DNA of 64,000 nt from Spirometra erinaceieuropaei (lineage: Eukaryota > Platyhelminthes > Cestoda > Diphyllobothriidea > Diphyllobothriidae). Positions 11,683-22,799 of this stretch are shown here, piece after piece. Under the pieces are notes generated by a model. The model worked only from the letters and a program-made list of their open reading frames with translations, ran no database searches and was not told where the DNA came from. The translations under genes and the position numbers were made by a program. The stretch is taken from NCBI GenBank assembly GCA_902702965.1, contig CACRXP010000020.1, positions 1,699,029 through 1,763,028 on the forward strand, written 5' to 3'. Position 1 is the stretch's first letter. Each line of letters opens with the position of its first letter.

Positions 11683-14600
11683 CTGAAAGCACGGAAGAGA
11701 AAGAGAAGATGTCATCGGACAGATGACTGGAAATAATCGCTAGCCGTAGATGTTAGGAATTGAGGTTCTCAACACTCGCGTCATTATTGGATGGAATATA
11801 TAAAATACAGAACATGGACTGATTAGGAAAAGGTTGGCGTTTGAAGAAACTCCGAAGAATGGGCGCTAGCCACACAGCGTAGTCAGGAAAGGTCGTGTAA
11901 CCCTTTAAAGTGACTTATAATGGGGTAATGGAACCTCCCTTGGTGCAAATGGGAAAAGCTACATCGCACACGCAGCTCAAGCTATTCGACCTGTACATGG
12001 ACATCAGACATTCGCAATAAAATTTTTTGTGCGATGTTTGGTCCTGCAGCCCCACTTGATTGACACCATATGGTTAGCTTTTTAATGAATTTGCTACATG
12101 CGTGTATTTGAACCTTCCTTCCTGTGAGTCACTGCGACACGGAGGATGAGGCCTATACGCCAGCCTCGGCTACTTCGGGTATTAGTTGGCACGTGAGTCT
12201 TAATCAAGCGAGCAGTTACGTAGACCTGTTAATGGAATTGTTCAGACGGTACGGAAATTCGCCGGTTCCACTACAGTGGCCATGCACTGCGAATAACCAC
12301 GGCGGGTTTTTGAATTTGAGCCGCCACTTTTGTAGCGGCGGATTTTAAAAACGGTACAGTCCTCTCCCTATTTCCCTTCGATATACTGATTTTTTATAAA
12401 ATCCTTGTATGTCTGAACTAAGATTATGAGGTCATCTCTACAGTACGTTAGCATCCTTTTTAAGGGAATTAAGTCATAACAGTAAAAAATAGGTCGGATT
12501 ACCTACGGCGGAAGTGTCGAGTGATATTCGAGGACTGGAAGTCTGCTGTCAACACAATCAACATGCTAGTACAATTGTGCCAACCCACCAAGTCCTTTTT
12601 CCAACATTTGATCACTCGCTAGTGATACGTTAGAGTAGGGTAAAGCACTTCTTTTCTAGAACTGCCATCGCTCTTCATCCTTTATCTTCAAGGATACGCT
12701 TGAATGTAATTCTGAAACAACTTATGAATGTGTAATTTATCTCCGAGTTTAAACGGTCCTCCTTTATGCCATCAACTAGTGACAGCATTATAGATTATAT
12801 CTAGTCTACGAAAAATATCCCCCGTGAAAGGGCAGTTGATATAATCCATTGATCGTGATTATAATTCGCAGTCGGATCGAGCACGCCTCGGGGGATAGTC
12901 AAATTTCACCTTCCACATTCTGTGCGTAAACTGTCCTTGTAACTACATAGGGCAAATTAGGCGAAAACGGAAGTCCGGGCTGTATTGAGGCAAGGTTAAA
13001 CTTTTACAGATCTGAAATTTAGTTCCTCCTTCTCGGAAAAACCGCAAATCTTTAATTTTTCCTTTGCTTTAGCAAACGAGAGCAAGGTAATCAACGTGTG
13101 GAAATCAGGTCTGTCCTCTCCAAACATACGTTCTGAACATTCTCCCGCGTATCAAGCGTTGCCAACCAAACTGAAGTGGACAGTTGAACTTGCAGATTAC
13201 TGATTGCTAACAAGGCCGACGCCTCCACATGCCAGGACAGAAAAAGGTGTTGATCAGTGAGTTTGCAATATAAAAAATGTCACATTTATCACACTGGACT
13301 AAAGACTAGATCTAAAAGTGCAAGCGAGCAATCTGCTTCCACCGGCGCTTTAAAATTGTCCCCCCTCTCTTTCTCGCCCGTTCTCATGGAAGATATTGTA
13401 CTGATGTATGTTTCGGCCTCGCTTTCCTGCATGATAAGTACCAAAAGCAATGTGATGGCCGTATTGGTGGCAGGACAGAGTAAGGTTTGAGCGCGCATTC
13501 AGGGTGCGTGTTTCCACACCGGCCCGGCTCCTTCGCGAATTCTTGCGCCCAGTCACGCAACAGTAAACGGACCGAGGAAAGTTGGCCGCAATCAAAGATC
13601 AGCATGCAACCCGAGCGGTCCGCTTTAAAGTACTGACTAAAGGGTAAAGGAAGGGTTTGGGAGTTTTACGAAGATGTATATGCGCGCACGGCATTAGAGC
13701 AAGGTAGTTTTTGAGGTAAAATGTTCAATTATCCTAGCGGTAGCAGCTCAAACATCGGAGATCAAAAAAGAAAGTGGTAAATGCAGATTTTTCTGCCAAC
13801 TCGTGCTTGCAAAATGAAAGCATTTTAAGGAAACCTCTTACTAGATTTTTGTCCAGAAAGAGAACTGCCAGAAGTAATGATTGGAGGACCAGAAAGACTC
13901 CGAGGAGGGCTGTGTACTGTCAAATTCAAAAAACAAAATGTATTATATATTATTATATGGCATATATTATACGATATATCGAATATATTAAAAAGCATTC
14001 TATTTTTGACGTAGCGTCTTGGATATTCTAACTATGTTTGCTAGAGCTATCTTTTTTGGGAAGACCGTAAATGGAGTGGCAAGAACTGAGACTTGTTAGA
14101 AATAAGATACTCAGAGGAGTGTTAATGCACCAAACGTTGCGTTATGTGAGAACAAGTGTGCACAAAACCTGCCAAGGTTTCCATAGTTCAATAAAGGAAT
14201 AAAAGACCACATGGAACAGGGTAGACAGCGGCTGTGTCATGACAAAGTGCGGCAATTGTAGGATGTAGGATCCCCAACTAACTTGGGCTAGCCTGTGGAC
14301 CGTGTCGCATGTTGAATAGTGGTAGAGGGGTTTTACGTGTGGGGCAACACACGGGACGGATAGCAAGAAACCACAGAAGATGGATAAATGTCTGCCGAAA
14401 GTCTTATCACATACTGTCGTTTGAAGAAAGTGAGCGCGATAATTTAAAAATGGGCAAAAAAGCAATTTTCAGAAAATGGCGGACTTCGAATAAGCCGTCG
14501 CTGTTAAGTTAACTCTTTGTCAGGAAATTAAAGAAAATAAAACTAACGGGAACGTCGAATGATAAGTGATGTTTACAGCCACGCGGAATTTTACTGTACA

Positions 14601-15440
14601 TTTTTGAGTTGCCATCTACTTGGGGGTCCTACACCCTACTGTTACCCGAAATGAGGAAGGTGGAAAGATTGTCATTTTGCGGGAATTGAAAGAAACGTTT
14701 AACACGGCCGTATATCGTGCTAATAACTTCCATGACTGATCGATGGCCCCTGGGCAAAGGTTTCGGCACTTGGCATTTTGCTGTTACCGATAAAAATTCT
14801 GACCTGTCAGCAAGTTCTCGTCTTGGACAAGTTTTGATCAAGACTACGCAATCAGTTAAACAGTCACGTTTGAGGCACACGACAATAGTCGCTCACAATT
14901 CCATCCGCTATGCAATTTCGCCGGGTGGAGAAATAATTACTGAAAAATCGTCCAGCCCTTCCTGGTTACTTGAACGACTATGCTGCACAGGCAGCCTCTA
15001 AATCAGCGACAGCGCGTTTCAACTTAAAGCGGTTCGCCTTCCGCGTACGACGGCTTCCTCTGCTGCTGGACGACGAGAGGAGCCCAGCAGTGGTGACTGG
15101 TGCGTGTCTAGGCGACCGGAAGTGGGTGTGAGCGCAGTGATTGGGAAATTTAAGCAGCCACATACGACCACCTGACGACTATTCTATATATGCTGGGTTA
15201 GGCTACTGTGAGAACTGACGCATGGATCGCATTCCTATCCTGACGACGCTCAACATATTAAGTGGGTGTTAGAAGAGTCATGAGTTAAAGTCGTAAAATG
15301 ATAAAATCACATAAAGGTTATTTCAGGTCCTATAAAACACAAAGATGAGTACAATCGCGCAGTCTCACGCCTTCTAAATTTAACTAACCACAGAAAAAAA
15401 ACTCTTGTCTCCCTGCCCCCCCCCCTATTTAGGCGGTTGT
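11683..15440. other. Unrecognised intronic sequence
   Basis: No convincing gene. It holds a very AT-rich patch near 13935-14005 and many chance frames. The TM3 exon of the tetraspanin should be here but I could not identify it. Confidence 0.5.
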
Positions 15441-16060
15441 GCAGCTTTTCAATTTCCCCAGAAATTAATTAGCAAATTGGAGTAATTCACATTGACCCAA
15501 CCGTGAAAAACTCGGCGCCTCGGTGGGATTCGAACCAACGACAGTAAGGCGAAGGTTTTAGTACAGCCAACACTTAGCCTCGTAGCTCAAGTGGTTAGAG
15601 CGTTGGCTGTATTAAAGCATTCAACTTACTGTCGTTAGTTCGAATCCCACCAAGGCGCCGAGTTTTTCACAGTTGGGTTAAAATGAATAAGTCAAAATCT
15701 GCCAAAACATCTATGAACTTGGACTAAATCAGTCTATTTGAGGCTTGTAGGATTAGACTGGAGTTTTTCATACGAATATTTGAGGCGACTTCCATCTGCC
15801 ATTGCTGAATAAGTACGTAATATTTACAAACTGCTAACAGGCAGCCAGTAGTATATACTGAAATAGCACGATATAACATAACTGACAGCACAGGTACTAG
15901 TTAAAAGCCCATGACACTGCTGCGAGGAGTTTGGCTCATCAGCGAATCCTTCGGCATTTCCTACTTGCTGTCTGGCAGATATTCCAGCTCTGAAATTGCG
16001 GCTTTTTTATTTCCTCAAAAATTAATTGCAACCGTTGGTCGTCATAGGTAAGTAGTTCAA
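15440..16060. repeat. Interspersed repeat carrying a SINE-2 hairpin
   Basis: Flanking parts (TTTCCCCAGAAATTAATTAG; CGTAATATTTACAAACTGC; CAGCACAGGTACTAG) resemble 39.2-39.45 kb. Into it is set an inverted pair of SINE-2 fragments. The minus-strand copy is 15487-15572. The plus-strand copy is 15575-15690, with GCCTCGTAGCTCAAGTGG and AGTTCGAATCCCACC. The two arms nearly touch and would form a hairpin of about 85 bp. Confidence 0.65.
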
Positions 16061-16275
16061 CATTCTCATTATCCGCCAATAAGGGTTAAATTTAATGTTG
16101 AGCGTCGGACGGTCAAATAGATCAAAAATACAAGAAGCAAACGGAGGTCGCATAACGCAAGCACAAGGCATCAGATCACGTGATAAAGTATGGAGGGTCT
16201 TCTATCGGAAAACTGTACAACCCATCTCGCTTATAATACAAATGGATTAAAATGACAGACTGTATATGAACTTAC

Positions 16276-16379
16276 GACGCCTAGAACGATCGTGCATTCG
16301 CAGCAGGAGGCAAAGGCGCCGATGAACGCTATGCAGGCGAAGATCAGGCCCACAGTAATTAAGGCCATTGAAAGGGTAG
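16276..16379 (-). CDS. Tetraspanin, TM2 exon
   Basis: The acceptor is a pyrimidine-rich tract ending CACACCGGCAG and the donor is GTC|GTAAGT. The exon has 104 bases: two bases complete a split codon, then 34 codons follow. It reads TLSMALITVGLIFACI, then AFIGAFASCCECTIVLGV. A helix with G-x-x-x-F-x-G and a following S-C-C-E-C is the hallmark of tetraspanin TM2 and its cytoplasmic turn. The preceding exon (20939-21083) ends with one overhanging base (A), and A plus CT gives Thr, so the phases agree. The exon ends in phase 0. Confidence 0.85.
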
Positions 16380-17970
16380 CTGCCGGTGTGAGAAGGAACA
16401 AAAACCATAACAGTAACTCAACGCTCGTCCAGCAGATTATGATAGACACTCTCAAAAAAAGTAATTAATATTGCTATTTCGGAAATGAAAAAGTTTACTC
16501 GATCAGTCGCTCGTCAATTCAAATGCAATCAGTTTCCCGAATTCGCTCTCTCTTCCTCTTCTTCGTTTTCTGCGGGGGATGATGAAGGCGGTATATATAT
16601 ATATATGCCTTGTGGTAGTTAATGTTGCAGTTTCAGAAACGAACATGTCTACTCAGTCAGACGCTGTTGTCTGTCAGGGGGGGGGCAAACCCCGCAAACG
16701 GGTGGCAGACGCATGTGCGGTTGCGTAAGTTTAGCACTGGAAGGTACGGGATTCGGTCGCTGCACGCAAACAGGAAAAAAGCCACTTCAACTGCTTGTAC
16801 ACTTCCCGCGATCAAGTCCCCTCGTCCGAGACAGAAAAAGATGCGAACGGGTAGATAAGAATTATGCTCAACCCTGTGTTTGCGAATGGAGAGGCTGCAC
16901 GAACTACTGACTAATGAGAGCAAAGAATTATCCTGGGAAGATGCAGCTTCAAGATGCATCGAACAATTTGCTTACCCCCAGCGGGAGAGTGAGTAATCAA
17001 CTGGGCAGCAGAGTTATCAAGCGATCTTTGAGATAATTAAAGTACGCGTGCAAGCAAGTCAGGGCTGACGACCTCTTAAACTAGATCAGCCAAACAGATT
17101 TCCTGTCAAGAATTAAAATCCCGACGATCACTCACTAGTTTCACAAGTGTGGGTAGCGCTGAAATCATACCTTTTAAATACCTGATCCGCTTCTTACAGG
17201 CTTTAAAACCAACTTCGAGTGTAAAGTCGGCGGCTAGTTTTATGAACTGGTGACTTAAATTGTAAAATGCGTTAACGATTAGAAAGGATTGCTTAGGTTG
17301 GATTGTAATATTGCCTGCAGGGCAGCATAATCTCAAGGTATTTCAGTTTCACCGGGACGCCGGCTTCGAAATGCACTTCCTTCTGGCCGCTTGCGAATAC
17401 CACTGCTTTTCTTCGATTAATTAACTATACGCTTATAATTTTAAGGGCGTTTTGCAAATAAGCGTTGGAAAATATACATTCTTGCAATATTTATTGGGTA
17501 ATCATGCCTTCCTTGAGTGTTGTACTTCAAGAAAGGTTAAAGTTGCGTTTTAGAAAGTTCTTTAAATTCATGAATACGTTTGAGTCAAGGGTCTTCAACT
17601 TACAAGCTACATACTCTCCATGTTTAGAAAACCATACATTACTCTATGCATTACGGTTATATCACATAAGGCTCGGATAATCTTCCGAGAAGCGTATACT
17701 ACTTTGCTAACTTGAGAAGGAACATTTATAAATAGACAAATAGGATGCTATTTGGATGTCCCCGATACAGTCTTAAAAAACGCGTAGTTACTCAATCTTT
17801 TAAAACCGACATATAAGACTTCTTCCAGTGCAAAATTCAAGGAAGGCGCATTTACCTATCAAATCTATACAAGAAGTAAAGTTTTTGAACGTGTTTTCTG
17901 CAAAATATATTTTGATATAAAAGGCGGTAAGATGTGTTTATGTAGCCCTACCTGATGGACACAATACTGT
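16380..17970. other. Unrecognised intronic sequence
   Basis: Only a short (TA)n tract near 16595 and chance frames; no feature supported. Confidence 0.5.
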
Positions 17971-17974
17971 TTGG

Positions 17975-18055
17975 GTCGGGGCCAGAGTTGGGGGCTAGGA
18001 TTAGGGGTAAGAGCTAGGGGTTATAGCTGGAGCTTAGGGTTAGGGCAACTATTTC
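17975..18055. repeat. Short telomere-like patch
   Basis: Degenerate TTAGGG-type sequence (GGGCTAGGATTAGGGGTAAG, then CTTAGGGTTAGGG). It probably belongs to one of the small elements with telomere-like cores, but I could not define its ends. Confidence 0.45.
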
Positions 18056-18309
18056 TCAACCACGCAAAGCACAACCGCGCTTTCCTGATAGCTTTTTTCT
18101 TGCCTACAATTACTTGACCTCGTCGCGGGCGTGTTACCCGGCCCTACCTGTGAAATCTCCTATTACCACCAGTACCGTATTCAGGTGGGGCTAAATAACC
18201 ACATCCGAACTAAAAAGCTTCTGAAACTAATGGAACAGGCTCATTCTGATTGGCTAGTCATTTAGTATGAAATGAGATTTCTGCCGGCCGGCCAAAAAGA
18301 GGGGCATTC

Positions 18310-18430
18310 AAAAGCCGGCATCCTGGTCTGGCAAAAATACCTAGGAATCATGCTACTCAGTCACCAGTACCACGACACTAACTTGGGTAATCCATCGCCG
18401 GCTAACATTTCATGAGGTTACTCAATGACC
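18310..18430 (+). mobile_element. Possible half-arm of the foldback element
   Basis: CATTCAAAAGCCGGCATCCTG, then GGGTAATCC, then AACATTTCATGAGGTTACTCA follow the order seen in the right arm of the foldback elements at 0-1 and 32.65 kb. The matching inverted arm is missing. Confidence 0.4.
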
Positions 18431-18900
18431 ATACGTCTGAAATGTCATATAGATTAAATTACGTTTTCAAAGATTTCAGACTTATTGCTATAAATCTGAC
18501 CGCTAAGCAGTGGCAATGTGTTGAACGTAGCTGTGGGGGTCCAGATGATTAGTCAGCGATCCTTGGTGATCCTCAAGTTCCTGTTTGCATGACGAACCAG
18601 TCTCTGAGTGCATTTTGTGTTACAGCCAGAGGCTTACAGCTGAAAATAACAGTGCCTCAGTTCGATATTCCAGGAGAATTCGGGAAGGATCCGGAGATTT
18701 TTAATCCAATACTTGCACTTTAGGCTAGACCAAAAATTGGACGAATTATAAGGATCGGTCTTTAGACAATGGCTATTGGCCTAACCACAGCTCACACTTG
18801 GGTCTAACATAGAGAATACGCAACTCGTCTGCTAGAATCTTAGTGCGGAAAGTATGCTATTTATGGGAGGGCGAATTCCAGTCTGGAATAAAGTCTGGTG

Positions 18901-19240
18901 GGACCGACTTATGTGGATGTCTAAGCAGGACATGGAAATAGGAACGCTCCTCTCAAAAAATAGGGATGGATCTGGGCATAACTGTAGAAAAAGGCACAAT
19001 ATTCCTGTGTCCTAACCCCAACAATAGCCCTAATATAAGATCATGTCGTTGCCCTAATCTTGATCCCAAATTAACCTCTAACTCTGCAGTTAAAACTAAT
19101 TCCCACCGCAACCCTAAACCTGATCCTGGCTTACGTTCCCGTTAACCCTAAACTCACTGGAAGTTGGCTCAGAACTACCCGTTTTGTAGGCAGTTCCTGT
19201 TCTTATGTTCTGTTCAGATGTCCACATGGATCAGTCCTAC
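18901..19240 (-). mobile_element. Family-B MITE-like element with telomere-like core
   Basis: Terminal inverted repeats of about 45 bases: GGACCGACTTATGTGGATG at the left against CATCTGAACAG / CCACATGGATCAGTCC at the right (19192-19240). Between them lies degenerate CCCTAA-type sequence (CCTAACCCCAACAATAGCCC, then CAACCCTAAACC). No coding. The right part matches, in reverse, the blocks at 6.5-7.1 kb. Confidence 0.7.
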
Positions 19241-20515
19241 GTAAAATCTTCACAAATATTCAGACTGGTCTACTAGTTTCGGATTTAATAAGCCCGCTTT
19301 AGGTCCCGAAGAAAGGTTGCATTGCCTTGTGTGAATTTTCTTTTAGGACGCAGGGAACAACTATAGAGCAACATTCTTCTCTGGTAGTTCAGCAAAGGAC
19401 TGCTTGCACTAGGACTTTCCAATGATCAAACATTCACCGCATCAAGAACTGGATTTGCTATTGCTGTACCTTCTTGCTGAAGGACGATGAGAAATCAAAG
19501 TTCCAAAAACGCGTCTAGAAATAAGAACTTGCCTGACTTGAGTCTCAAAGATAAATGGAAAAATATTCCTACTGCAAGTTCAAGCTATACTCTCAACCGG
19601 TCGAAATGTAAGGCTTGTGTGGGTCTTCCTTAAAAAACAACGCTGAGTTAGAGTGCGAGTAGCTGCGATGTCTGAGACTTTTTGATCTCATTTAAGATAC
19701 AAGTCCATATTGAAATGAATACGAATATGCCAATTTATGGGCTAAAATGCACTAAGAGGGAACCCGAACTCATTCAAGGACTTTGGTCTCAAGGCAGACA
19801 AGACCAAAAAGGTGACTTAATTGCTAAAACAAGAATTTAAGGCGAATAGCCTCTAGGATTCACGCTCGAACACATCGCGGGAGACAGCAAGAGATTAGGG
19901 CAATGAACTCACAAGGGTTGCAATTAGCATGCGATTATGTACTAATTAAAACAAGTAGCTCCGGCAAATTGAAGTTTTTATTGCGACTCATGCTTGAATC
20001 CCTACCTGGATCCGTTGTGGCATCTTTCGATTGGTCTTGGTGTGGATTTCAGTTGCTGAGCAAATGTACTTCTTGTGCCAACAATTAAGTTGCCGTCTTT
20101 TTCCCACATACTACCGGAACCTAGTATTTCCTGCCCCTACTGACTGCCAATATTAGTCTGAAGTTGAATTTGGCTGGAGAAAAGACTTTACAGTTCAGTT
20201 TATAGACTATCAGCCACCTGTCTTTGGCTTCAAGAGGCTGCAACAAACTTTGCGTGCCAGTGTCCATAGATGCTTGTCTCGTTTGAGCGTTCTTGGCTAG
20301 ACTGTCCACTGCTTTGGATTCCCAAAGAAGTGATGAGAAAGCTCACGGGAATGAATAAGAGGCAAGATGTGGATTAGCCTTCGGTCGGGACAAAAGCCTT
20401 AATCATCCTGCTGACTATATTCAGCGGTGAAGCCCTAAAATATTAAAGGAATAGCTTATTACCGTGTTAAATGCCAACTCCCTTTGTAGTGGTTGATTAC
20501 TGTAAACACGCTACT
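19241..20515. other. Unrecognised intronic sequence
   Basis: No supported feature. Confidence 0.5.
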
Positions 20516-20520
20516 GGGGT

Positions 20521-20675
20521 CGGATCTCAGTTTGTAGCCGTGCCTGCAGTTGACAAGCACCAGCCTAACCACCTAAACCCCAAGCCCTTATCACAACCCC
20601 TCACCTCTAACCCCAACCTCTAACCCTAACCCCTAATCCTAATTTCTTACAGGTGCGGCCACGAAGTAAGCTCTT
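20521..20675 (+). mobile_element. Family-A MITE-like element, copy 2
   Basis: The left end (GTAGCCGTGCCTGCAGT) and right end (ACAGGTGCGGCCACGAAGTA) are inverted relatives. The core is CCCTAA-type degenerate repeat (AACCTCTAACCCTAACCCC). It is shorter than the copies at 9.3 and 21.2 kb. Confidence 0.65.
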
Positions 20676-20938
20676 GCCCAGGCTGGCTTTAAAATCAAGT
20701 TGGATCACTGCAACCGCAAGCATAACCATAGTCCACAACTAAAAACAACCCATTGTGACCACTAAGTCGGCCTGGCTTGTAAATCTGACAGCATAAAAAA
20801 GAATTTCGGTCAATAAGGAAGCACAACCAGCCTTCGAGAATGCTCGCAAATTGCGATTGTGCGGTTGAGCCGTCAGCAATCGTCAGTTGGGAGAGAGAGC
20901 TTATACTGTCAAGGATAGGGTGAGAAGAGCAGACTTAC

Positions 20939-21083
20939 TGAAGTTATCCTTGATGAATGTTGTGATAGCTCTCAGCTCATCGTCTACGGCAAACCGGTAG
21001 AGGAACCAGTCGATGATTTTTCGCAGGAACTCCGGTGCCGTTAGCATTACTACACCGAGAAGGGCCAGGAAGAGGAATCCAAA
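20939..21083 (-). CDS. Tetraspanin, second half of TM1 and small loop (EC1) exon
   Basis: Acceptor ATTTCACTCTTCCAG and donor GTAAGT bound 145 bases: 48 codons from phase 0 plus one overhanging A. The exon reads FGFLFLALLGVVMLTAPEF, then LRKIIDWFLYRFAVDDEL, then RAITTFIKDNF. Joined to the upstream exon ending FVNTLLG it completes one hydrophobic helix of about 26 residues. The charged 30-residue remainder is the first extracellular loop before TM2. Phase 0 matches the upstream donor at 33766, and the single overhanging base matches the TM2 exon. Family-A elements sit on both sides of it. Confidence 0.8.
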
Positions 21084-21164
21084 CTGGAAGAGTGAAATAA
21101 TTGAGAAGAATTAGTCCATACTGCCTTAAATAACAACACGGAAACGCTAGAAGAAATGTAGGTC

Positions 21165-21412
21165 AGATCTTATTTCGCGGCCGCACCTGCAGTAAACAAG
21201 CCCCAGTCGTCTATCATACGGGACCGGTGGAAGTAGAGGGTTTAACACTAACCTCTAAGCCCTAACCCCAACTCCAAGCCCCCCCCCCCCAACACTACCC
21301 CCCACACTAACCCATAACCCGAATCCCTAGCCTTTAGACTAACACCTAACCTTAACCCCTAGCACCAACCCCTGGCCCTGAACTCTAACAGGTGCGGCTA
21401 CGAAATAAGATC
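21165..21412 (+). mobile_element. Family-A MITE-like element, copy 3 (best preserved)
   Basis: Ends GATCTTATTTCGCGGCCGCA and TGCGGCTACGAAATAAGATC are clear terminal inverted repeats of about 24 bases. Next to the left end is CATACGGGACCGGTGG, as in copy 1. The interior is CCCTAA-like with a run of about 14 C near 21280. It lies only 80 bases upstream (minus-strand sense) of the tetraspanin exon at 20939-21083. Confidence 0.8.
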
Positions 21413-21679
21413 ACACGTAAATGAAAGCTGTAAGATAGTTAGTTTAACACAATTACTTCCTTCGATTGTTCGTGAGTATTTCGCAAAAGATTCTTTTAAG
21501 ATGCATAAAACATAGTCAAATGCAAGTGATGTACACACTGACGATAGTCTACAAATAGAAAGTTGAATATCCGTGCTGTAATGGGAAGAACGATTGGGAA
21601 ACGGACTGAGGTTTGGTTACATTTATCAGTTGCTAGCAAAACAAACGAGGCGGATTGTCCGACCCTGTGTCGGTCGCAT

Positions 21680-21940
21680 TGATACTAGCGGAACAGTGAT
21701 GTGGAATGGAGCGCCTAGGCGCAGGCTCTGCCGCGCCATCCACCTGCGCCTTCCCGCACCTCCAGTGTTCTTAACTCTGTGTTGACACCAGGTCCAGGTT
21801 GGGGAGATGGAGAGAGTGCGGTAGACGCTAAGCAAGCCCAGACTCACTCTAAAGTAAATCAAGCGCAAGTCACCGTGCCGATTCACCTCACTGAGAAACA
21901 CGCGGTGGATATCGTCGGCAACGACAGTCGAACAGCCAGT
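21680..21940 (-). repeat. Repeat A, copy 2
   Basis: Matches the reverse complement of the 60-kb copy: AACTCTGTGTTGACACCAGG, GTCCAGGTTGGGGAG, CGCAAGTCACCGTGCC and CGGTGGATATCGTCGGCAAC. Confidence 0.75.
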
Positions 21941-22449
21941 GGCATAACCAGCTTTATTGCACTTAGTTTGCAAATAACCGGAACCAAAAAGAATATGCAT
22001 ACTTGGCTTCGGTCACTAGTTTTGATATTTTTTCATAGATCAAGCGGCTAACAGATATTCTCAGCGGTTTTGTCCAAAACGCACGCGAAAGTATGTGCCA
22101 CGCTGGGACCAGTGACAGGTGGAAAACAATGGCAAGACAGAAGGGTGAGGTGGGGGGAGGGGTTAAGTGGTGTGTAGGGACTCTAGACAAGGGATGGGAA
22201 GGTTGTTTTTGAGATGTCCGTTTTCTGTTGCTGCAGCGTAACACGGTAGGGCGTAGCGGTGTTGGAATTAAAATTTAGCCCGAAAGAATGTCTTCTGCGT
22301 GCATAGGACCGGTTTGGGTAAGCCTATGGCCAACATTACTGCTGTCGCAAGTATCAGCAGGCGTGGGAATTTGGCTTGTCTCTTGTACACAGGCTGTTTT
22401 TATCCTTCACTGCCTCGTAGCGACGTACATTATTGCACAGGCCTGAATG

Positions 22450-22790
22450 TCGGTAATAAAATTCAACCTCTATCATGCGCCGCTGTGCGGCTGCTCTTTG
22501 GGCTCGAGAGAGATCCTGTAAGGCACAACGGAACGAGTGAGTTCCGTAGAAACGATCAGTGAGCGAGCCTCTACCATTGTATATTCCTGATCGAAACCGA
22601 CAGGACAACGAGCCCGTAGCCCAGTGGTTAGAGGAGTTGGATTTCCAACTAACAGGTTACAAGTTTGAGCCTCGGGTGTGCCACACTTCGGGGTTGGGTA
22701 TGACTGGCTGACGACGGCTAATAAGCCAGAAATGGCCATTCCAGTCTCCCTTGTCTTTGTCGGTAATAACATTCTGCCTCTACATACATG
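22450..22790 (+). mobile_element. SINE-1 copy (tRNA-derived)
   Basis: A body (TCATGCGCCGCTGTGCGG, GGCACAACGGAACGAGTGAG) precedes a tRNA-like head at about 22610-22685 (GAGCCCGTAGCCCAGTGG, A box TAGTTGG-like, B box degraded to AAGTTTGAGCC). Then comes TGGCTGACGACGGCTAATAA and GTCTCCCTTGTCTTTGTCGG. The head resembles tRNA-Arg with an anticodon arm close to CTTCTAA in better copies. It would have been transcribed by RNA polymerase III and mobilised by a LINE. Confidence 0.8.
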
Positions 22791-22799
22791 CGTATAAAT

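Noticed and set aside
14335..14400. Minus-strand segment reading TFIHLLWFLAIRPV as the missing TM3 exon
   Set aside because: Weak donor (GTAAAA), short hydrophobic run, and no tetraspanin TM3 features.
15960..16045. Plus-strand exon ending CATAG|GTAAGTAG
   Set aside because: It lies in a dispersed repeat, opposite to the gene strand, and its reading has no recognisable content.
16276..21083. Apparent scrambling of tetraspanin exons (TM3-like exon at 21.0 kb before TM2 at 16.3 kb)
   Set aside because: Re-reading the 21.0-kb exon as second half of TM1 plus EC1 gives a collinear order with matching phases, so no rearrangement is needed.
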